The notes: generated by a model not told the origin, from the sequence alone. Shown: positions 37,084 to 46,495, numbered from the stretch's first letter. The stretch: DNA of 64,000 bases from Kiritimatiellaeota bacterium B1221 (GCA_029269125.1 JARHXX010000013.1:17271-81270); one strand, 5' to 3'. Program-made: numbers and translations.

Positions 37084-37288
37084 AAAAGTACAAATAAAGG
37101 TCTTATGAAGCGCTTATACAGGACAATGAAGCTCCTAATGCTCCTGAATCGAATTAAGCAAGAGGAATGACGGGAAATTTATGATGGGGGAGGCCGGAGA
37201 CCGGCAGTCGGAGGCCGGATTCGAAATTTGAAATCCGGGGTATGGGACTTATCCGTCATCATTCCGCTTTGGGAAGAGGCGGAAAATT

Positions 37289-37789
37289 CTAGAGATTCAA
37301 GGGCAGAAATTTCAATTCGGCGGTTTCGGTATTGAATACGGAAACACCGGGAGGGTTGGCGCGGTAAACCGCTCCGGGATTGATGATGCGGATGTCGCCT
37401 TCCTGCTCATCTTTGGCCACATGGGTGTGGCCGGTGAAGAGCAGTTGTAATTCGGGGTCGGCCAGTAGATTGCCCATGATATGGAAATCATGTCCGTGGT
37501 GGACCGCAATGTTGAGGCCGGCAAGTTCTAATCTTTGCAGGCGGGGCAGGGGAATGCCTAATTTTTTTGCATACAAAATGAGGTCCGGATCCCATTCGTC
37601 CACATTTCCGGGAACAGCGGTGACGGGGATGCCCTGTTCCTTTTGTTCGAACAGTAAAGTTAAGATGTCTTCACTACCCAGATCTCCGCAGTGGATGAGA
37701 TGTTCCGACCCGGCGTCCTTCAGTATGCAAAGCGCGGCTTCCGTGCGATGCAGGTGACCATGGGTATCGGAGAGCAATCCCAGGATCAT
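37289..37789 (-). CDS. YfcE/MJ0936-type metallophosphoesterase
   Basis: Predicted phosphodiesterase of 166 residues. Metal-binding blocks are LSDTHGH, HCGDLGSE, PGNVDE, HHGHDFH and FTGHTHVAKDE, in the usual order. The ATG at 37789 overlaps the gcvT stop in an ATGA junction, so translation is coupled. The physiological substrate is unknown. Confidence 0.88.
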   Translation of the reverse strand: MILGLLSDTHGHLHRTEAALCILKDAGSEHLIHCGDLGSEDILTLLFEQKEQGIPVTAVPGNVDEWDPDLILYAKKLGIPLPRLQRLELAGLNIAVHHGHDFHIMGNLLADPELQLLFTGHTHVAKDEQEGDIRIINPGAVYRANPPGVSVFNTETAELKFLPLNL

Positions 37790-39027
37790 GACAAGGGCCA
37801 AGCCATGCGGGCCGTGCGGTCGGGTCGAAGATTTGAGCGCAGCTCAACTTCGAGGCTGCGTCGTTTATCTTTCAAGGTGATGGTTTGCCCTTCCGTCAGG
37901 CTTTGGTTTACCCGTACAAATCCGCAGCAAAGTCCTTTGGGTGAAAAATCATCGGCCGCATGGGGGGACGCGATGCTTACCACTTCGCCCTCCACGAGAT
38001 CGATCGCCATATCGGTGGCGCAGCTTAAGACCCGTCCGATGGTTTCCCCGTTCAGTTGTACTTCGGCTCCAGCATCCACTTTCCTTCCATTTTTGCCGAT
38101 AAAAGCGTAAGTGCAGTCTTTTGAGGTCTCTTCCAGAAGCGCTTTCGATCCGACAAAAGCTTTTGAAAAGCCATTACCTTTCCGGCATAAGGCGAATTCC
38201 CAAGGGTGACGGATGATGGGCCATTCACCGAGATCCTGATGGCTCAGCGGTAACCCGGCACCGGTGCGTAAGCTGTCGCGCGCGCCCAATCCGCAGGGGA
38301 TGATTCCTTCCGGTTCACCGGCTTCCAACAGTTGGTTCCAGAGAGGGAGAAAGGCGTCGGGGCGGACAAAAAGTTCAAAACCGAATTCCCCGGTGTAGCC
38401 GGTGCGTGAAACCATCACTGAAAAACCAAGGGTGCTTTGCACTTTTTCCTGCAAATGATCATAATGTCCGATGAAAGAAAAGTAGGGGAAGGAACTTTCA
38501 AGCTGTTTCGTCGGTTTGAGTACCCGTTTCAGAATTTGTGCAGAAGCAGGACCTTGGAGGTCCATTTTGCAGAGTTTCCCGGTGAGATCGTTTACGGCAA
38601 CTTCCAAATCGGATCCTAACTTCTGTAAATGGTCTTTTACGGGTTTGCCCATACCGGCATTTACCACCAGCAGGTACGCATCACGCTCTTCCATCATCAC
38701 AATGGCATCGTCGAGCAGGTGCCCATTTTCGAGGGGAAGAAAACCGTAAGTGGCGCGTCCCCGTTCCAGATGTTTTCCTTTACCCAGACAGCTCCGGAGA
38801 TCTTTGCTCAGGGTTCTTTGAAGTAAATCAAAGGCTTCCGGGCCCTCGATGAGCAATTCCGACATATGGGAGGTATCAAAAAGTCCTGCCCCCTGAATCA
38901 CCGCGCGATGTTCTTTGATGGGGCCTGTCCCATACCATAATGGCATTTGATATCCGCCAAAAGCATCCATTTTGGCACCATGTTCTTTGTGCCAGTCTGT
39001 CAAAAGTGTGGTTTGTAATTCGCTCAT
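37786..39027 (-). CDS. gcvT: Aminomethyltransferase (glycine cleavage T protein)
   Basis: Transfers the aminomethyl carbon from lipoyl-H-protein to tetrahydrofolate in glycine breakdown. The 413-residue protein has the N-terminal folate-binding fold (LLTDWHKEHGAKMDAFGGYQ, TSHMSELLIEG), the conserved LLDDAIVM segment, GYTGEFGFELFV, and LGARDSLRTGAGLPLSHQDL. It is about 40 residues longer than E. coli GcvT. No gcvH or gcvP is adjacent, so the rest of the system lies elsewhere. No convincing glycine riboswitch is visible upstream. Confidence 0.92.
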   Translation of the reverse strand: MSELQTTLLTDWHKEHGAKMDAFGGYQMPLWYGTGPIKEHRAVIQGAGLFDTSHMSELLIEGPEAFDLLQRTLSKDLRSCLGKGKHLERGRATYGFLPLENGHLLDDAIVMMEERDAYLLVVNAGMGKPVKDHLQKLGSDLEVAVNDLTGKLCKMDLQGPASAQILKRVLKPTKQLESSFPYFSFIGHYDHLQEKVQSTLGFSVMVSRTGYTGEFGFELFVRPDAFLPLWNQLLEAGEPEGIIPCGLGARDSLRTGAGLPLSHQDLGEWPIIRHPWEFALCRKGNGFSKAFVGSKALLEETSKDCTYAFIGKNGRKVDAGAEVQLNGETIGRVLSCATDMAIDLVEGEVVSIASPHAADDFSPKGLCCGFVRVNQSLTEGQTITLKDKRRSLEVELRSNLRPDRTARMAWPLS

Positions 39028-39260
39028 ACCATCCGGGGGTCAGGGTCAATTGTCACGTTATGTGAAAACGCGTTGCGGATAGGTAATGTCAATTCGAATG
39101 GCGTCTGTCCAGTCAAGGCTTGGAAAAGTTATGCCGTTTTGCAGAGAGAGAGGCTGAGAGCGGTTTTTGTTACATAAATATTGACTGTGCGCTTGTATAA
39201 AAGAAACTTACATACAACCTTTGATCATTCTGTATGTCTGCCTGTTCAAAATAACATTTC

Positions 39261-40259
39261 ATGAAATCTCCTCTTCGTTCAATTGCCGTATCCCAGATTT
39301 TTTTGTTTTTATCCATGACCTCTCTTTTTGCGCAAGTGCATATCGCCCCTTATAAAGACGACAAAGCGGCGGCGTTCAGCTTCACCTTTGATGACGGATT
39401 TCGGGGACAGGTGAACCATACCTTGGAAATTATTGAACCCCTGGGAATCAAAGGGACCTTTTTTCTCATTCCCGAAGCCATGGAAGGACCCAAAAAACGT
39501 GCGGCCACCATTAACTGGGACGAGGCCAATGCGCTGCTTGAGAAAGGGCATGAGCTGGGGACCCACGGATATGTGGGGCAGAAACTTCATGAAGTGGATG
39601 CTGAGACTCTGGATCATTTGGTCAATGGCTCCCGGGAGTTGATCTCCAAACGGACCGGTCAGGTCCCGGTATCGTATGCGAAGCCGGGCGGGTCCCAGTT
39701 GACGGAACCGGTGGTTCAAAAAATTCAGGAGCATCATTTGTTTATCCGGGACAATCAGTATCTACCGAATGGACAGCAGTTGAGATACGGGAACGGCCCC
39801 CGCCATAAGTGGAATGAAGAAAAAATGCGGCAAAAAATCTCGCAGGGCATTGATGACGGGAAGTGGATGGTTCCGATAGTACACGCGATTGTGTCGGGGT
39901 ATGCCGCCTTTGACAGCAAAGAGCAGTTTCGAACCCATTGCGAGTGGCTGGTCTCTCAACCGGAACACCTGTGGATCGCGCCCATGGGGACGGTAGGGCG
40001 CTATGTTTGGCAACGGGAGCATTCGGAAGTCGTGATTCGTCATCAGACGCCGAATCAATTGATTTTTTCCATTAAAACCACATTGGAGGATCCTGAAACA
40101 TTTGACGCGGATTTGACCCTGGTGATACCGCAGGCAGATGCAACCGGGTGCCGGGCGGAAAATGCGAAGGGGCGAAGCTTAACCACAACCATTCTGGAAA
40201 ATAAAATTTTGGTCGAGGTTCCGGTGGATGCGGGTGAAGTCACCGTGGACTGGAAATAA
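39261..40259 (+). CDS. Secreted polysaccharide deacetylase family protein
   Basis: A 332-residue exported protein (signal peptide to about residue 25) with a NodB-type fold. The metal and catalytic Asp block FSFTFDDGFRGQVNHTLEI appears at residues 39-57, and ELGTHGYVGQKLHEV supplies the His ligands. A C-terminal ~80-residue beta-rich extension follows. It probably removes N- or O-acetyl groups from a glycan. It is unlinked to other deacetylases and flanked by gcvT and the RHS locus. Confidence 0.88.
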   Translation: MKSPLRSIAVSQIFLFLSMTSLFAQVHIAPYKDDKAAAFSFTFDDGFRGQVNHTLEIIEPLGIKGTFFLIPEAMEGPKKRAATINWDEANALLEKGHELGTHGYVGQKLHEVDAETLDHLVNGSRELISKRTGQVPVSYAKPGGSQLTEPVVQKIQEHHLFIRDNQYLPNGQQLRYGNGPRHKWNEEKMRQKISQGIDDGKWMVPIVHAIVSGYAAFDSKEQFRTHCEWLVSQPEHLWIAPMGTVGRYVWQREHSEVVIRHQTPNQLIFSIKTTLEDPETFDADLTLVIPQADATGCRAENAKGRSLTTTILENKILVEVPVDAGEVTVDWK

Positions 40260-40414
40260 ATAGGAATTCCAATTTTGAAGTGATTCTTCCTTGTCAGTCC
40301 CCTGACACGGTGCCGGTTTTTAAGGCTTACGCTTTTACATTAAAATTATTAAATGGATCCCTCTTACGTTAAATGCTTCTCGACCTTGGTAAAGTATCCT
40401 TTTATACTTCACCC

Positions 40415-41692
40415 ATGAGTATTCGTCGCCTCCTTATTGCATGGTTGTTCCTTGGTAGCTTTCTATTGTGCGCGGAATTCTGGCGGGCTGGCGCCGTTAC
40501 GACTCTAATGCGCAAAGCATCCTTCTCAAACCCCGCCGCCGATGCCGGGCCGCATACGACTACGATGCAACCCGCATGCAACAGCATTGCGGAATACACC
40601 ACGCAACGAAATATGAGTATGACGCATGCCGACAATCAACTCTCCGCAACAGGCATTCTCCCTATAAACAAAAGCCCCATCACCCTTTGGGCACTACTCC
40701 CCCTCGTCGCACTTCCCGGCCCAAAACGACTACGCCGCACCCGGAACTTACCGTCGAAGTTGTGTTTTGATCTCAGTCATAAAACGACGATCTATATCTA
40801 TGACAACCCCCGCCCATCCTCACCTCTAGAGGGGTTACAAGACTACGGCTTCAGATACTATGACCCTGAAACAGGTAGATGGCCAAATCGTGATCCCATG
40901 GGGGAATGGGGTGGCTTGAATGTGTATGGATTCGTGTTGAACTCACCAATTGACTCGTGGGATTACCTTGGTTTTGTCACGTATGATTATACGGATTCAG
41001 TAAAAGCGATATATAAAGCCCCAGAATTACCGGCAGAGAAATTGGGGGCTGAAAGTGTTCAAGATGATGCGGGGAGGAATTGCTCAGGGTGTCGAATGGG
41101 TGTTATTTGCATCAGGGTAACTGCTCCTAGTAAACCTGTCATTAAACAATTAGAAGAAGATATTGATTCTAGTAAAGGCATGAAGCAATTTAAGGGCATT
41201 TCTACAGGCCATGTTTGGATTGTTGGTCTACATGTATGGGGTCCGAGTAAGGGTAAAAGTAAAGATACTTATAGAGTTTCAGGTCATTCCTGGGGCTTAT
41301 ACCCATCTGGAAAAAACTACCTCGGAGGCGAGCCACTAGTTGTTCGAAATGATAGCAGAAAAATGTTTGAAATTGAGAAATGCTATAAAGCTTGTCCTGA
41401 TACACTTAGGGCAGTGGCTGCGGCTGTAAAATCAGCTAAAGATAGCAAGGTTGAGTATAATTTACTTGGGACTCAATGTTCAACTGGATCGCTCTCATTT
41501 ATGGAAAGTGCTGGGTTCGATGTTGGCTTGCCTCAACAATATGCATTGTCTGCTGATGAGCAAGCCCGGTACAAAGCAGTGAGAAGTAAGCTCGCTTCTA
41601 TGTTTTCGGCGGAAGAAATGAGTAACGTTCCTACCGAGATGAAATCGAGGCCTATTGAGCCTTATGATTTGAAAGCTAAATGGGGTAAATGA
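40415..41692 (+). CDS. Short RHS-core protein with candidate cysteine-amidase-like C-terminal domain
   Basis: A 425-residue protein with a signal peptide-like start (MSIRRLLIAWLFLGSF). Its N-terminal ~120 residues are of unclear origin and have no YD repeats. The RHS-associated core is YGFRYYDPETGRW through RDPMGEWGGLNVYGF and DSWDYLG (about residues 143-186). As in other RHS proteins, the sequence after the core is the variable, often toxic, domain. It contains TGHVWIVGLH (His266), SGHSWGLYP (His291) and YNLLGTQCSTGSL (Cys355). The order His before a Cys in a YNLL--xC setting recalls permuted papain-like amidases; this is a hypothesis. The open frame begins at 40373. It overlaps the next gene by ATGA. 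Confidence 0.7.
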   Translation: MSIRRLLIAWLFLGSFLLCAEFWRAGAVTTLMRKASFSNPAADAGPHTTTMQPACNSIAEYTTQRNMSMTHADNQLSATGILPINKSPITLWALLPLVALPGPKRLRRTRNLPSKLCFDLSHKTTIYIYDNPRPSSPLEGLQDYGFRYYDPETGRWPNRDPMGEWGGLNVYGFVLNSPIDSWDYLGFVTYDYTDSVKAIYKAPELPAEKLGAESVQDDAGRNCSGCRMGVICIRVTAPSKPVIKQLEEDIDSSKGMKQFKGISTGHVWIVGLHVWGPSKGKSKDTYRVSGHSWGLYPSGKNYLGGEPLVVRNDSRKMFEIEKCYKACPDTLRAVAAAVKSAKDSKVEYNLLGTQCSTGSLSFMESAGFDVGLPQQYALSADEQARYKAVRSKLASMFSAEEMSNVPTEMKSRPIEPYDLKAKWGK

Positions 41693-42300
41693 TTAAAATC
41701 CAGTTTACTGGGAAATTTATGAAAATATTTTTGCTATTCTTTCCACTCCTCATACTTTTAAATACAAATTGTTCAAAAAATTATGAGCAGGAAATTGACG
41801 TTAATTTTAGTAATTTTTTGGGAGACCAGGAATATTTTAAAATGAATGAAGACGATTTAAAATTTGTTAAAGAGAATTATACATGTGATGTTTTTATTGT
41901 TGACCGTAAAAATATAAAATTAGTTAAAAGCGAAAATGATGCGTATACTATTTTTGAAGAAAAATTTATTGCAATTTCTCCTAATAAAAATGGCACATTT
42001 AACGTGGGGCCGCTACGGGCTAACAGTGAAAAATATATTTATGCTGTTGTTAAACCTAAAACATTTGATAATGGCTTGTTAAGATTTTCTTTTTTTCAAG
42101 TTAAGATTTCTAATGGTCCGCTGAAGGATGCTCTCGTGACCATTAAACCATTTGATTTCATCCCTGGAAGTATTAATGATACGGTTACTATCCGATCCAT
42201 GACAGACCCTGTACAGTCTTTCTACCCTCTTCCTGAATCTGCTAATTCATTGAAGTCTCAAAAATTAAGTGTGGAGATCGTATCTGTTACTTCTAAATAG
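41689..42300 (+). CDS. AT-rich exported protein next to RHS protein, candidate immunity partner
   Basis: A 203-residue protein from ATG 41689, overlapping the RHS stop (ATGA); an internal ATG at 41719 gives a cleaner signal peptide, MKIFLLFFPLLILLNTNC. The Cys at residue 18 of that form sits in a poor lipobox (Asn at -1), so lipoprotein status is uncertain. The mature part is rich in Lys, Asn, Phe and Ile. The base composition is visibly more AT-rich than surrounding genes, suggesting acquisition. Location immediately behind an RHS C-terminal domain is the classic place for an immunity gene; no family is recognised. Confidence 0.65.
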   Translation: MIKIQFTGKFMKIFLLFFPLLILLNTNCSKNYEQEIDVNFSNFLGDQEYFKMNEDDLKFVKENYTCDVFIVDRKNIKLVKSENDAYTIFEEKFIAISPNKNGTFNVGPLRANSEKYIYAVVKPKTFDNGLLRFSFFQVKISNGPLKDALVTIKPFDFIPGSINDTVTIRSMTDPVQSFYPLPESANSLKSQKLSVEIVSVTSK

Positions 42301-42363
42301 AGTAAAAGGGGTCAGGCTTTGCATTTAGTCACTTTCATTTATTTAACAACTGACACTTAGTCT

Positions 42364-43100
42364 TTTAATTTTCTTTAATTTGCCTCTTTCATCTTCTTCC
42401 CCCTGAACCCCCGCAGGCCCCCCGCCAGGCCGTTCGTCCCTCGCTCAACCTGTCACGGTTCCTGCTCCTCCCCATAAGACCCCGGCCAGCCCGCAAGTCT
42501 GCGCCCCCGAAATTCCCCCGCAGCCTTCCCGGCAGTCCCAACCCCTTAGCGGACTCGTCGCAAGCTCCTCGTTTGGAGGGTCATTTGGAGGGTCAGCCCT
42601 AACATCTAACATTTAATATCCGGCACTTTCTCTTTTTATTTCTTTGATTTACGTCTTTCTTCATCTTTCCCTGAACCCCCGCAGGCCCCGCGCCAGATCG
42701 CTCCTTCGTCGCTAACCTTGCACGGTTCCTGCTATTCCCCATAAGACCCCGGCTTGCCCGCAAGTCTCTTCCCCGAAATTTCCCCGAGACTTCCCGGCAG
42801 TCCCAATCCGCCTCCGGCGGACAAGCCCCTGGCGGTGTTCGCTTCGCTCACGTTCTGAAGGGTCAGCCCTAACATCTAACATTTAATATCCGGCACTTTC
42901 TCTTTTTGTTTCTTTGATTTACGTCTTTCTTCATCTTTCCCTGAACCCCCGCAGGCTCCCCGCCAGGCCGCTCGTACCTCTCTCAACCTGTCAGGGTTCC
43001 TGCTCCTCCCCATAAGACCATGCCTACGGCAGGCAAGCCCCGGCCCGCCCGCAAGTCTCGCCCCCAGAATCCCCCGAGACTTCCCGGCAGTCCATACCCC
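42364..43100. repeat. Tandem direct repeats of about 270 bp, three copies
   Basis: Anchor CCCTGAACCCCCGCAGG occurs at 42401-42417, 42669-42685 and 42939-42955, giving periods of 268 and 270. Each unit carries a T-rich opener (TTTCTTTGATTTACGTCTTT), CCTGC-CCATAAGACC and CCCGGCAGTCC. Copies two and three also share the junction CAGCCCTAACATCTAACATT (42594-42613 and 42864-42883). The third copy decays after about 43100. Copies differ by substitutions, so they are not recent duplicates. Confidence 0.85.
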
Positions 43101-43111
43101 GAGACGGTGTT

Positions 43112-43364
43112 CAGTCGCAGGCTCCTTCACGCAGTCAATCCCCCATCGCGCCGCGCAGGAGTCGCGCCAACCACCCGGCTTTTCCCCCTTCGCCCCCAAG
43201 CCCGGCGGTTGTCACGCCGCCTGCTACCTTCCCCGGAGCGGATACCGAAGAGATGTTATGCGTTCGTTCGTCGCAAGCTCCTCACACGTAGCCGCTGGTA
43301 CCGTCCTCAGTCGCAGGCTCCTTCCGGTCGGGCGGCGACATCGCATAACATCGCCTTCGGTATC
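43112..43364. repeat. GC-rich short direct repeats and a 22/23-nt inverted repeat
   Basis: CAGTCGCAGGCTCCTT occurs at 43112-43127 and 43308-43323. The related CGTCGCAAGCTCCTC occurs at 42556-42570 and 43269-43283. A near-perfect inverted repeat joins 43241-43262 (GATACCGAAG to ATGTTATGCG) with 43342-43364 (CGCATAACAT to TTCGGTATC). The long spacing would make a large hairpin with short repeats in its loop. Confidence 0.75.
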
Positions 43365-43613
43365 GCTCCTGCCTCCTTCGTCGGCTCCCCCGGCGCTCCC
43401 ACCCCTACAGGGGACCGCCCCTCCAGCATCTGCCGCAGCCCCCGAGCCCGGCGTCAGCTGCTTCCGCCCCAGTCCCCTCGGCCGCTTCGCGTCATTCACC
43501 CCCTCCCATCGTTTTCATGCGGCCTTGCACCCGCATAAAAGATTAAATTTCTTTCCTGATTGAAATTTAGGGTCATTTGGATCAATCGTTATAACTTAAC
43601 TTTGGAGACCCAA

Positions 43614-44954
43614 ATGATGAAAACCGGGATATGTTGTATTTTAGCGGGGCTTAGCTGTTTTTTCCTTTTTGCGGAAGAGCCTACGGCATCGGATCTGAAA
43701 ATTCAGGAAGCTTTTACCGGTCACATGGCCGATTTCGCTCAAAAAGTGGATGCGGATAAACTGAAAGCCCAGTTGAAAGAAAAGGGGCCTGAGGGATTTT
43801 GCTGGGTGGAGTTTCGATATTTGAACGGATTGCTGACCAGTTACGCGTTAACCGGGGAAACGGAATATTTGGAGATGTTCCGGGAGAGCTTTGCGGTGTT
43901 TGCAGGGTTGATGGAAGAGGGGGAAGATGGATATTTAGGCTGGTTTGGACCGACCTTGCCCGACCGCAAACCCAAAGACAATCCCGAGCTGGAAGTGGAT
44001 GAGATCCAAACCAACTTCCGCGCCATGGGTATTTTGGCCCGGTGGGTGGAATTGGCGCGACGGGAGGAAGCCTATGCCTCGGAACATGCGGAAACGATTA
44101 CGCACTATTTGACCCTCATGGAAAAACAGCTTTTTCCTAAGTGGGATGCCCGCGATCATTTTGTGGAGATTCCCGGAAAGGGGGGCGTGTACCGCTGGAT
44201 GGATTATCCGATACAGGAAGGGGTCAGCCTTTCTTTTGAAAAGCTGTCCATTATGGTGAATGGGCTGCTCGCATTGTATCGGGTGACCGAGAATCCAATC
44301 TATATGAAGAGAGCACTTGAGGTGGGGGCCTGGTATAAATCCAATTTGATTTTGAAAGACGGGCACTATGAATGGATGTCCTGGGTACCGGCAGGAGAGT
44401 GGGACATTCATCCGGAGAAAGAAGATGCATGGCGGGTCGGCTGGATGGCACCGGATCCCAATGCGGCATGGTATGTGGCCTCGGTTTCCATTGCGTTGAA
44501 TTTGTATCAGCACGGATTGTTGTTTGATGATGAGGATCTTGCCCGGTTTATTCAAACGCAAAAAGAAATGTGCTGGAACGGGAACATGGAAAATCCGGAA
44601 TACCGGTCGGTGAGTGGTGAGACCAGCAAGTGGATTAAAGGGCGGTTTCTTTCTCTGCAACTTGCCAACCATGATTCGGTACTCAAGCAGCTGGCATTTT
44701 ATGGTCCGCATGAAGCCCAACAGTTGGCGGACAGCAGCAGCTCCTGGAAGGGTGGTGTAGCTGCAGATGAATATATTCAGGAAAAATATTTAACCCGGGA
44801 TCTGTCGCAGCCCTACCTTTCTTTTGGCGAAGAATATTTGCAAGATGAAGATTCCAAAGCCTTCTATACTCAGATCAATCAGCCGGTAAGGGAAGCTGCG
44901 GTGGTGATTCCGCGTACTCCTTCCATTTGGCATGACCTAAACTCGAATCAATAA
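43614..44954 (+). CDS. Secreted helical-barrel protein of unknown function
   Basis: A 446-residue exported protein with a signal peptide (MKTGICCILAGLSCFFLF). ATG 43614 has a GGAG site; the upstream frame lacks one. The mature sequence is alpha-helical with repeated aromatic-rich turns (GYLGWFGPTLPDR, GGVYRWMDYPIQEG, GHYEWMSWVPAGEW, DPNAAWYVASVSIA). This is the profile of (alpha/alpha)6 glycan-active enzymes, but no family motif was recognised. The stop is 4 bp before the serine hydrolase, so they are likely co-transcribed. It may be a hydrolase or lyase acting on the local glycan. Confidence 0.65.
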   Translation: MMKTGICCILAGLSCFFLFAEEPTASDLKIQEAFTGHMADFAQKVDADKLKAQLKEKGPEGFCWVEFRYLNGLLTSYALTGETEYLEMFRESFAVFAGLMEEGEDGYLGWFGPTLPDRKPKDNPELEVDEIQTNFRAMGILARWVELARREEAYASEHAETITHYLTLMEKQLFPKWDARDHFVEIPGKGGVYRWMDYPIQEGVSLSFEKLSIMVNGLLALYRVTENPIYMKRALEVGAWYKSNLILKDGHYEWMSWVPAGEWDIHPEKEDAWRVGWMAPDPNAAWYVASVSIALNLYQHGLLFDDEDLARFIQTQKEMCWNGNMENPEYRSVSGETSKWIKGRFLSLQLANHDSVLKQLAFYGPHEAQQLADSSSSWKGGVAADEYIQEKYLTRDLSQPYLSFGEEYLQDEDSKAFYTQINQPVREAAVVIPRTPSIWHDLNSNQ

Positions 44955-44958
44955 TTCT

Positions 44959-46068
44959 ATGAACCCCATAAACCCTTTGCCTGCATCCGGACTGTGTCCG
45001 CAACGTCTCCAACGAATTCATAACTTTATCGAAGAAAAAGTTTCCAGTGGAAAACTTCCCGGTGCGGTGACCCTGATTGAACGCAACGGTGAAAGTGTTT
45101 ATCGGGATGTGCAGGGCTGGAGGAATATTGAACAGAATTTGCCCATGGCAGAGGATAGCATTTTTCGGATTTATTCCATGACCAAAATTGTCACGTCCGT
45201 GGCGTTGCTGATGGTTTATGAAGAAGGGGGCCTGGACCTGAATGACAAGGTCGGACTGCATATTCCTTCTTTTGAGAAGCATGGGATGACGATCTATGAT
45301 CTGCTCCGCCACTGTGGCGGACTGGATCAGAAACATAAACTGGAAGCATTGCTGGCATCGGATCATACATTGGAAAGTTTTTGCGATGAACTGGCAGCTT
45401 TGCCGCTGGCCGCGGAGCCGGACACAAAATGGATCTACGGATATTCGACCGATGTGCTGGCGCGCATTATTGAAGTGGTGAGCGGGCAGTCTTTCGATGT
45501 CTTTTTACAGGATCGGATTTTTGAACCTTTGGGGATGAACGATACCGGCTTTACCCTGCGGGAAGATCAGGCGGAGCGTTTCACGGTTTGTTATCAGTAT
45601 CATCAGGATGGGACATTGACGGTGCAGGATCCCTCGGGTCCTGAGAGCCGTTTTCGTCGGGAAGATCCTTATCTGAGCGGTTCCGCAGGTCTCTTATCAT
45701 CAGCTGCGGACTATATGAGCTTTTGCCGGATGTTGTTAAATAAAGGGCACTATCCCGGGGGGACCCTTTTGGGTCGCAAAACCGTGGATTTGATGACTGC
45801 CGATCATTTGCCGAAGGGGCATCCCAATCTGGAAATCGGCATCCAGTCTTTCCGATTTGGATTGGGGGTTTCGGTGATGACGGAACCTCATCGATCCCGC
45901 AGTTTGGCGTGTAAAGGAGACTTCGGATGGGGCGGGGCGGCCGGCACGCAAATTTGGATAAGTCCGGAAGAGAACATGATTGTGATGATCATGATTCAGG
46001 TGCGGGCGGATGTGCCGACCGGCATTATGGATCATGTGAAACGTTTGGCATATCAGGCTTTGGTGTAG
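44959..46068 (+). CDS. Class-C beta-lactamase-fold serine hydrolase
   Basis: A 369-residue protein of the penicillin-binding/beta-lactamase class C superfamily, probably an esterase. The nucleophile motif is YSMTKI (SxxK). The YxN equivalent is in GYSTDVLA, modified as in esterases of the EstB type. The C-terminal segment GDFGWGGAAGTQIWI replaces the KTG box. There is no clear signal peptide. It follows the gene at 43614 with a 4-bp gap, within a glycan-degradation block, so deacylation of a sugar is a reasonable guess. Confidence 0.88.
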   Translation: MNPINPLPASGLCPQRLQRIHNFIEEKVSSGKLPGAVTLIERNGESVYRDVQGWRNIEQNLPMAEDSIFRIYSMTKIVTSVALLMVYEEGGLDLNDKVGLHIPSFEKHGMTIYDLLRHCGGLDQKHKLEALLASDHTLESFCDELAALPLAAEPDTKWIYGYSTDVLARIIEVVSGQSFDVFLQDRIFEPLGMNDTGFTLREDQAERFTVCYQYHQDGTLTVQDPSGPESRFRREDPYLSGSAGLLSSAADYMSFCRMLLNKGHYPGGTLLGRKTVDLMTADHLPKGHPNLEIGIQSFRFGLGVSVMTEPHRSRSLACKGDFGWGGAAGTQIWISPEENMIVMIMIQVRADVPTGIMDHVKRLAYQALV

Positions 46069-46093
46069 CCATGGTTTTCACCCTGGATTCCTG

Positions 46094-46495
46094 ATGAAAA
46101 CACAAAAAAAAACGGCTTCGATCCTTTCGAGCCTGCTACTATTGTTGATCTTGAACGTGTTTATGTTTCTCAACACCGCGCGGGTTCATGTAGAAAATAA
46201 CTGTGAAACGTCGCTTGTACTGATGCGACTTTTGACACTTACGTCTGAAGAGGAACAGCCCGAGGCGTTTGCCCTGATTCAGCAGCAGCTTGAATGGAAT
46301 GCGATCAACCTGGTTTCCTGGCAGAAATGTATTTTCGGACCCCTAAAAGCCACATTACAAAAGACAGTGCTGGCCATTGATATGAGCTTAATCAACCAGA
46401 CAGAGAATGGCGGTTCCCTTTTGTATAAAGGTGAGACCGGGGATGCGGTTCTGGAAATAAAAAGGGCTGCTTCGGATTTTTCTGAGGATCTTTAA
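46094..46495 (+). CDS. Small membrane-anchored protein, unknown
   Basis: A 133-residue protein with one N-terminal hydrophobic helix (residues ~10-28) and a short periplasmic-looking domain with two cysteines (NNCETSLV and WQKCIFG). It is not recognised. It lies 25 bp after the serine hydrolase on the same strand and could be in the same transcript. The RBS is weak. A bidirectional terminator follows. Confidence 0.5.
   Translation: MKTQKKTASILSSLLLLLILNVFMFLNTARVHVENNCETSLVLMRLLTLTSEEEQPEAFALIQQQLEWNAINLVSWQKCIFGPLKATLQKTVLAIDMSLINQTENGGSLLYKGETGDAVLEIKRAASDFSEDL

Larger units (their letters stand above)
42301..43613. other. Gene-free repeat region downstream of the RHS locus
   Basis: About 1.3 kb with no convincing gene on either strand. 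It starts with GGGGTCAGGCTTTGCATTT-type sequence, then holds the tandem ~270-bp repeats and the inverted repeats listed separately. Open frames here (for example 43020-43538 plus and 42876-43199 minus) are Arg/Pro/Ser-rich shadows of GC-rich repeats without RBSs. The last ~60 bp contain the promoter-proximal region and RBS of the gene at 43614. Confidence 0.7.

Noticed and set aside
39028..39260. Possible glycine riboswitch ahead of gcvT
   Set aside because: No recognisable conserved riboswitch core or tandem aptamer pattern on the minus strand.
40468..40770. 100-residue frame in another register of the RHS N-terminal region
   Set aside because: Could reflect an old frameshift, but it shows no clear YD repeats and is not supported as a gene.
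42364..43100. Tandem repeats considered as a CRISPR array
   Set aside because: Units are ~270 bp and degenerate, with no short repeat-spacer alternation and no cas genes.
43020..43538. Frames of 90-170 residues in the GC-rich repeat region
   Set aside because: Pro/Arg/Ser-rich, no RBS, several overlapping frames in both directions.
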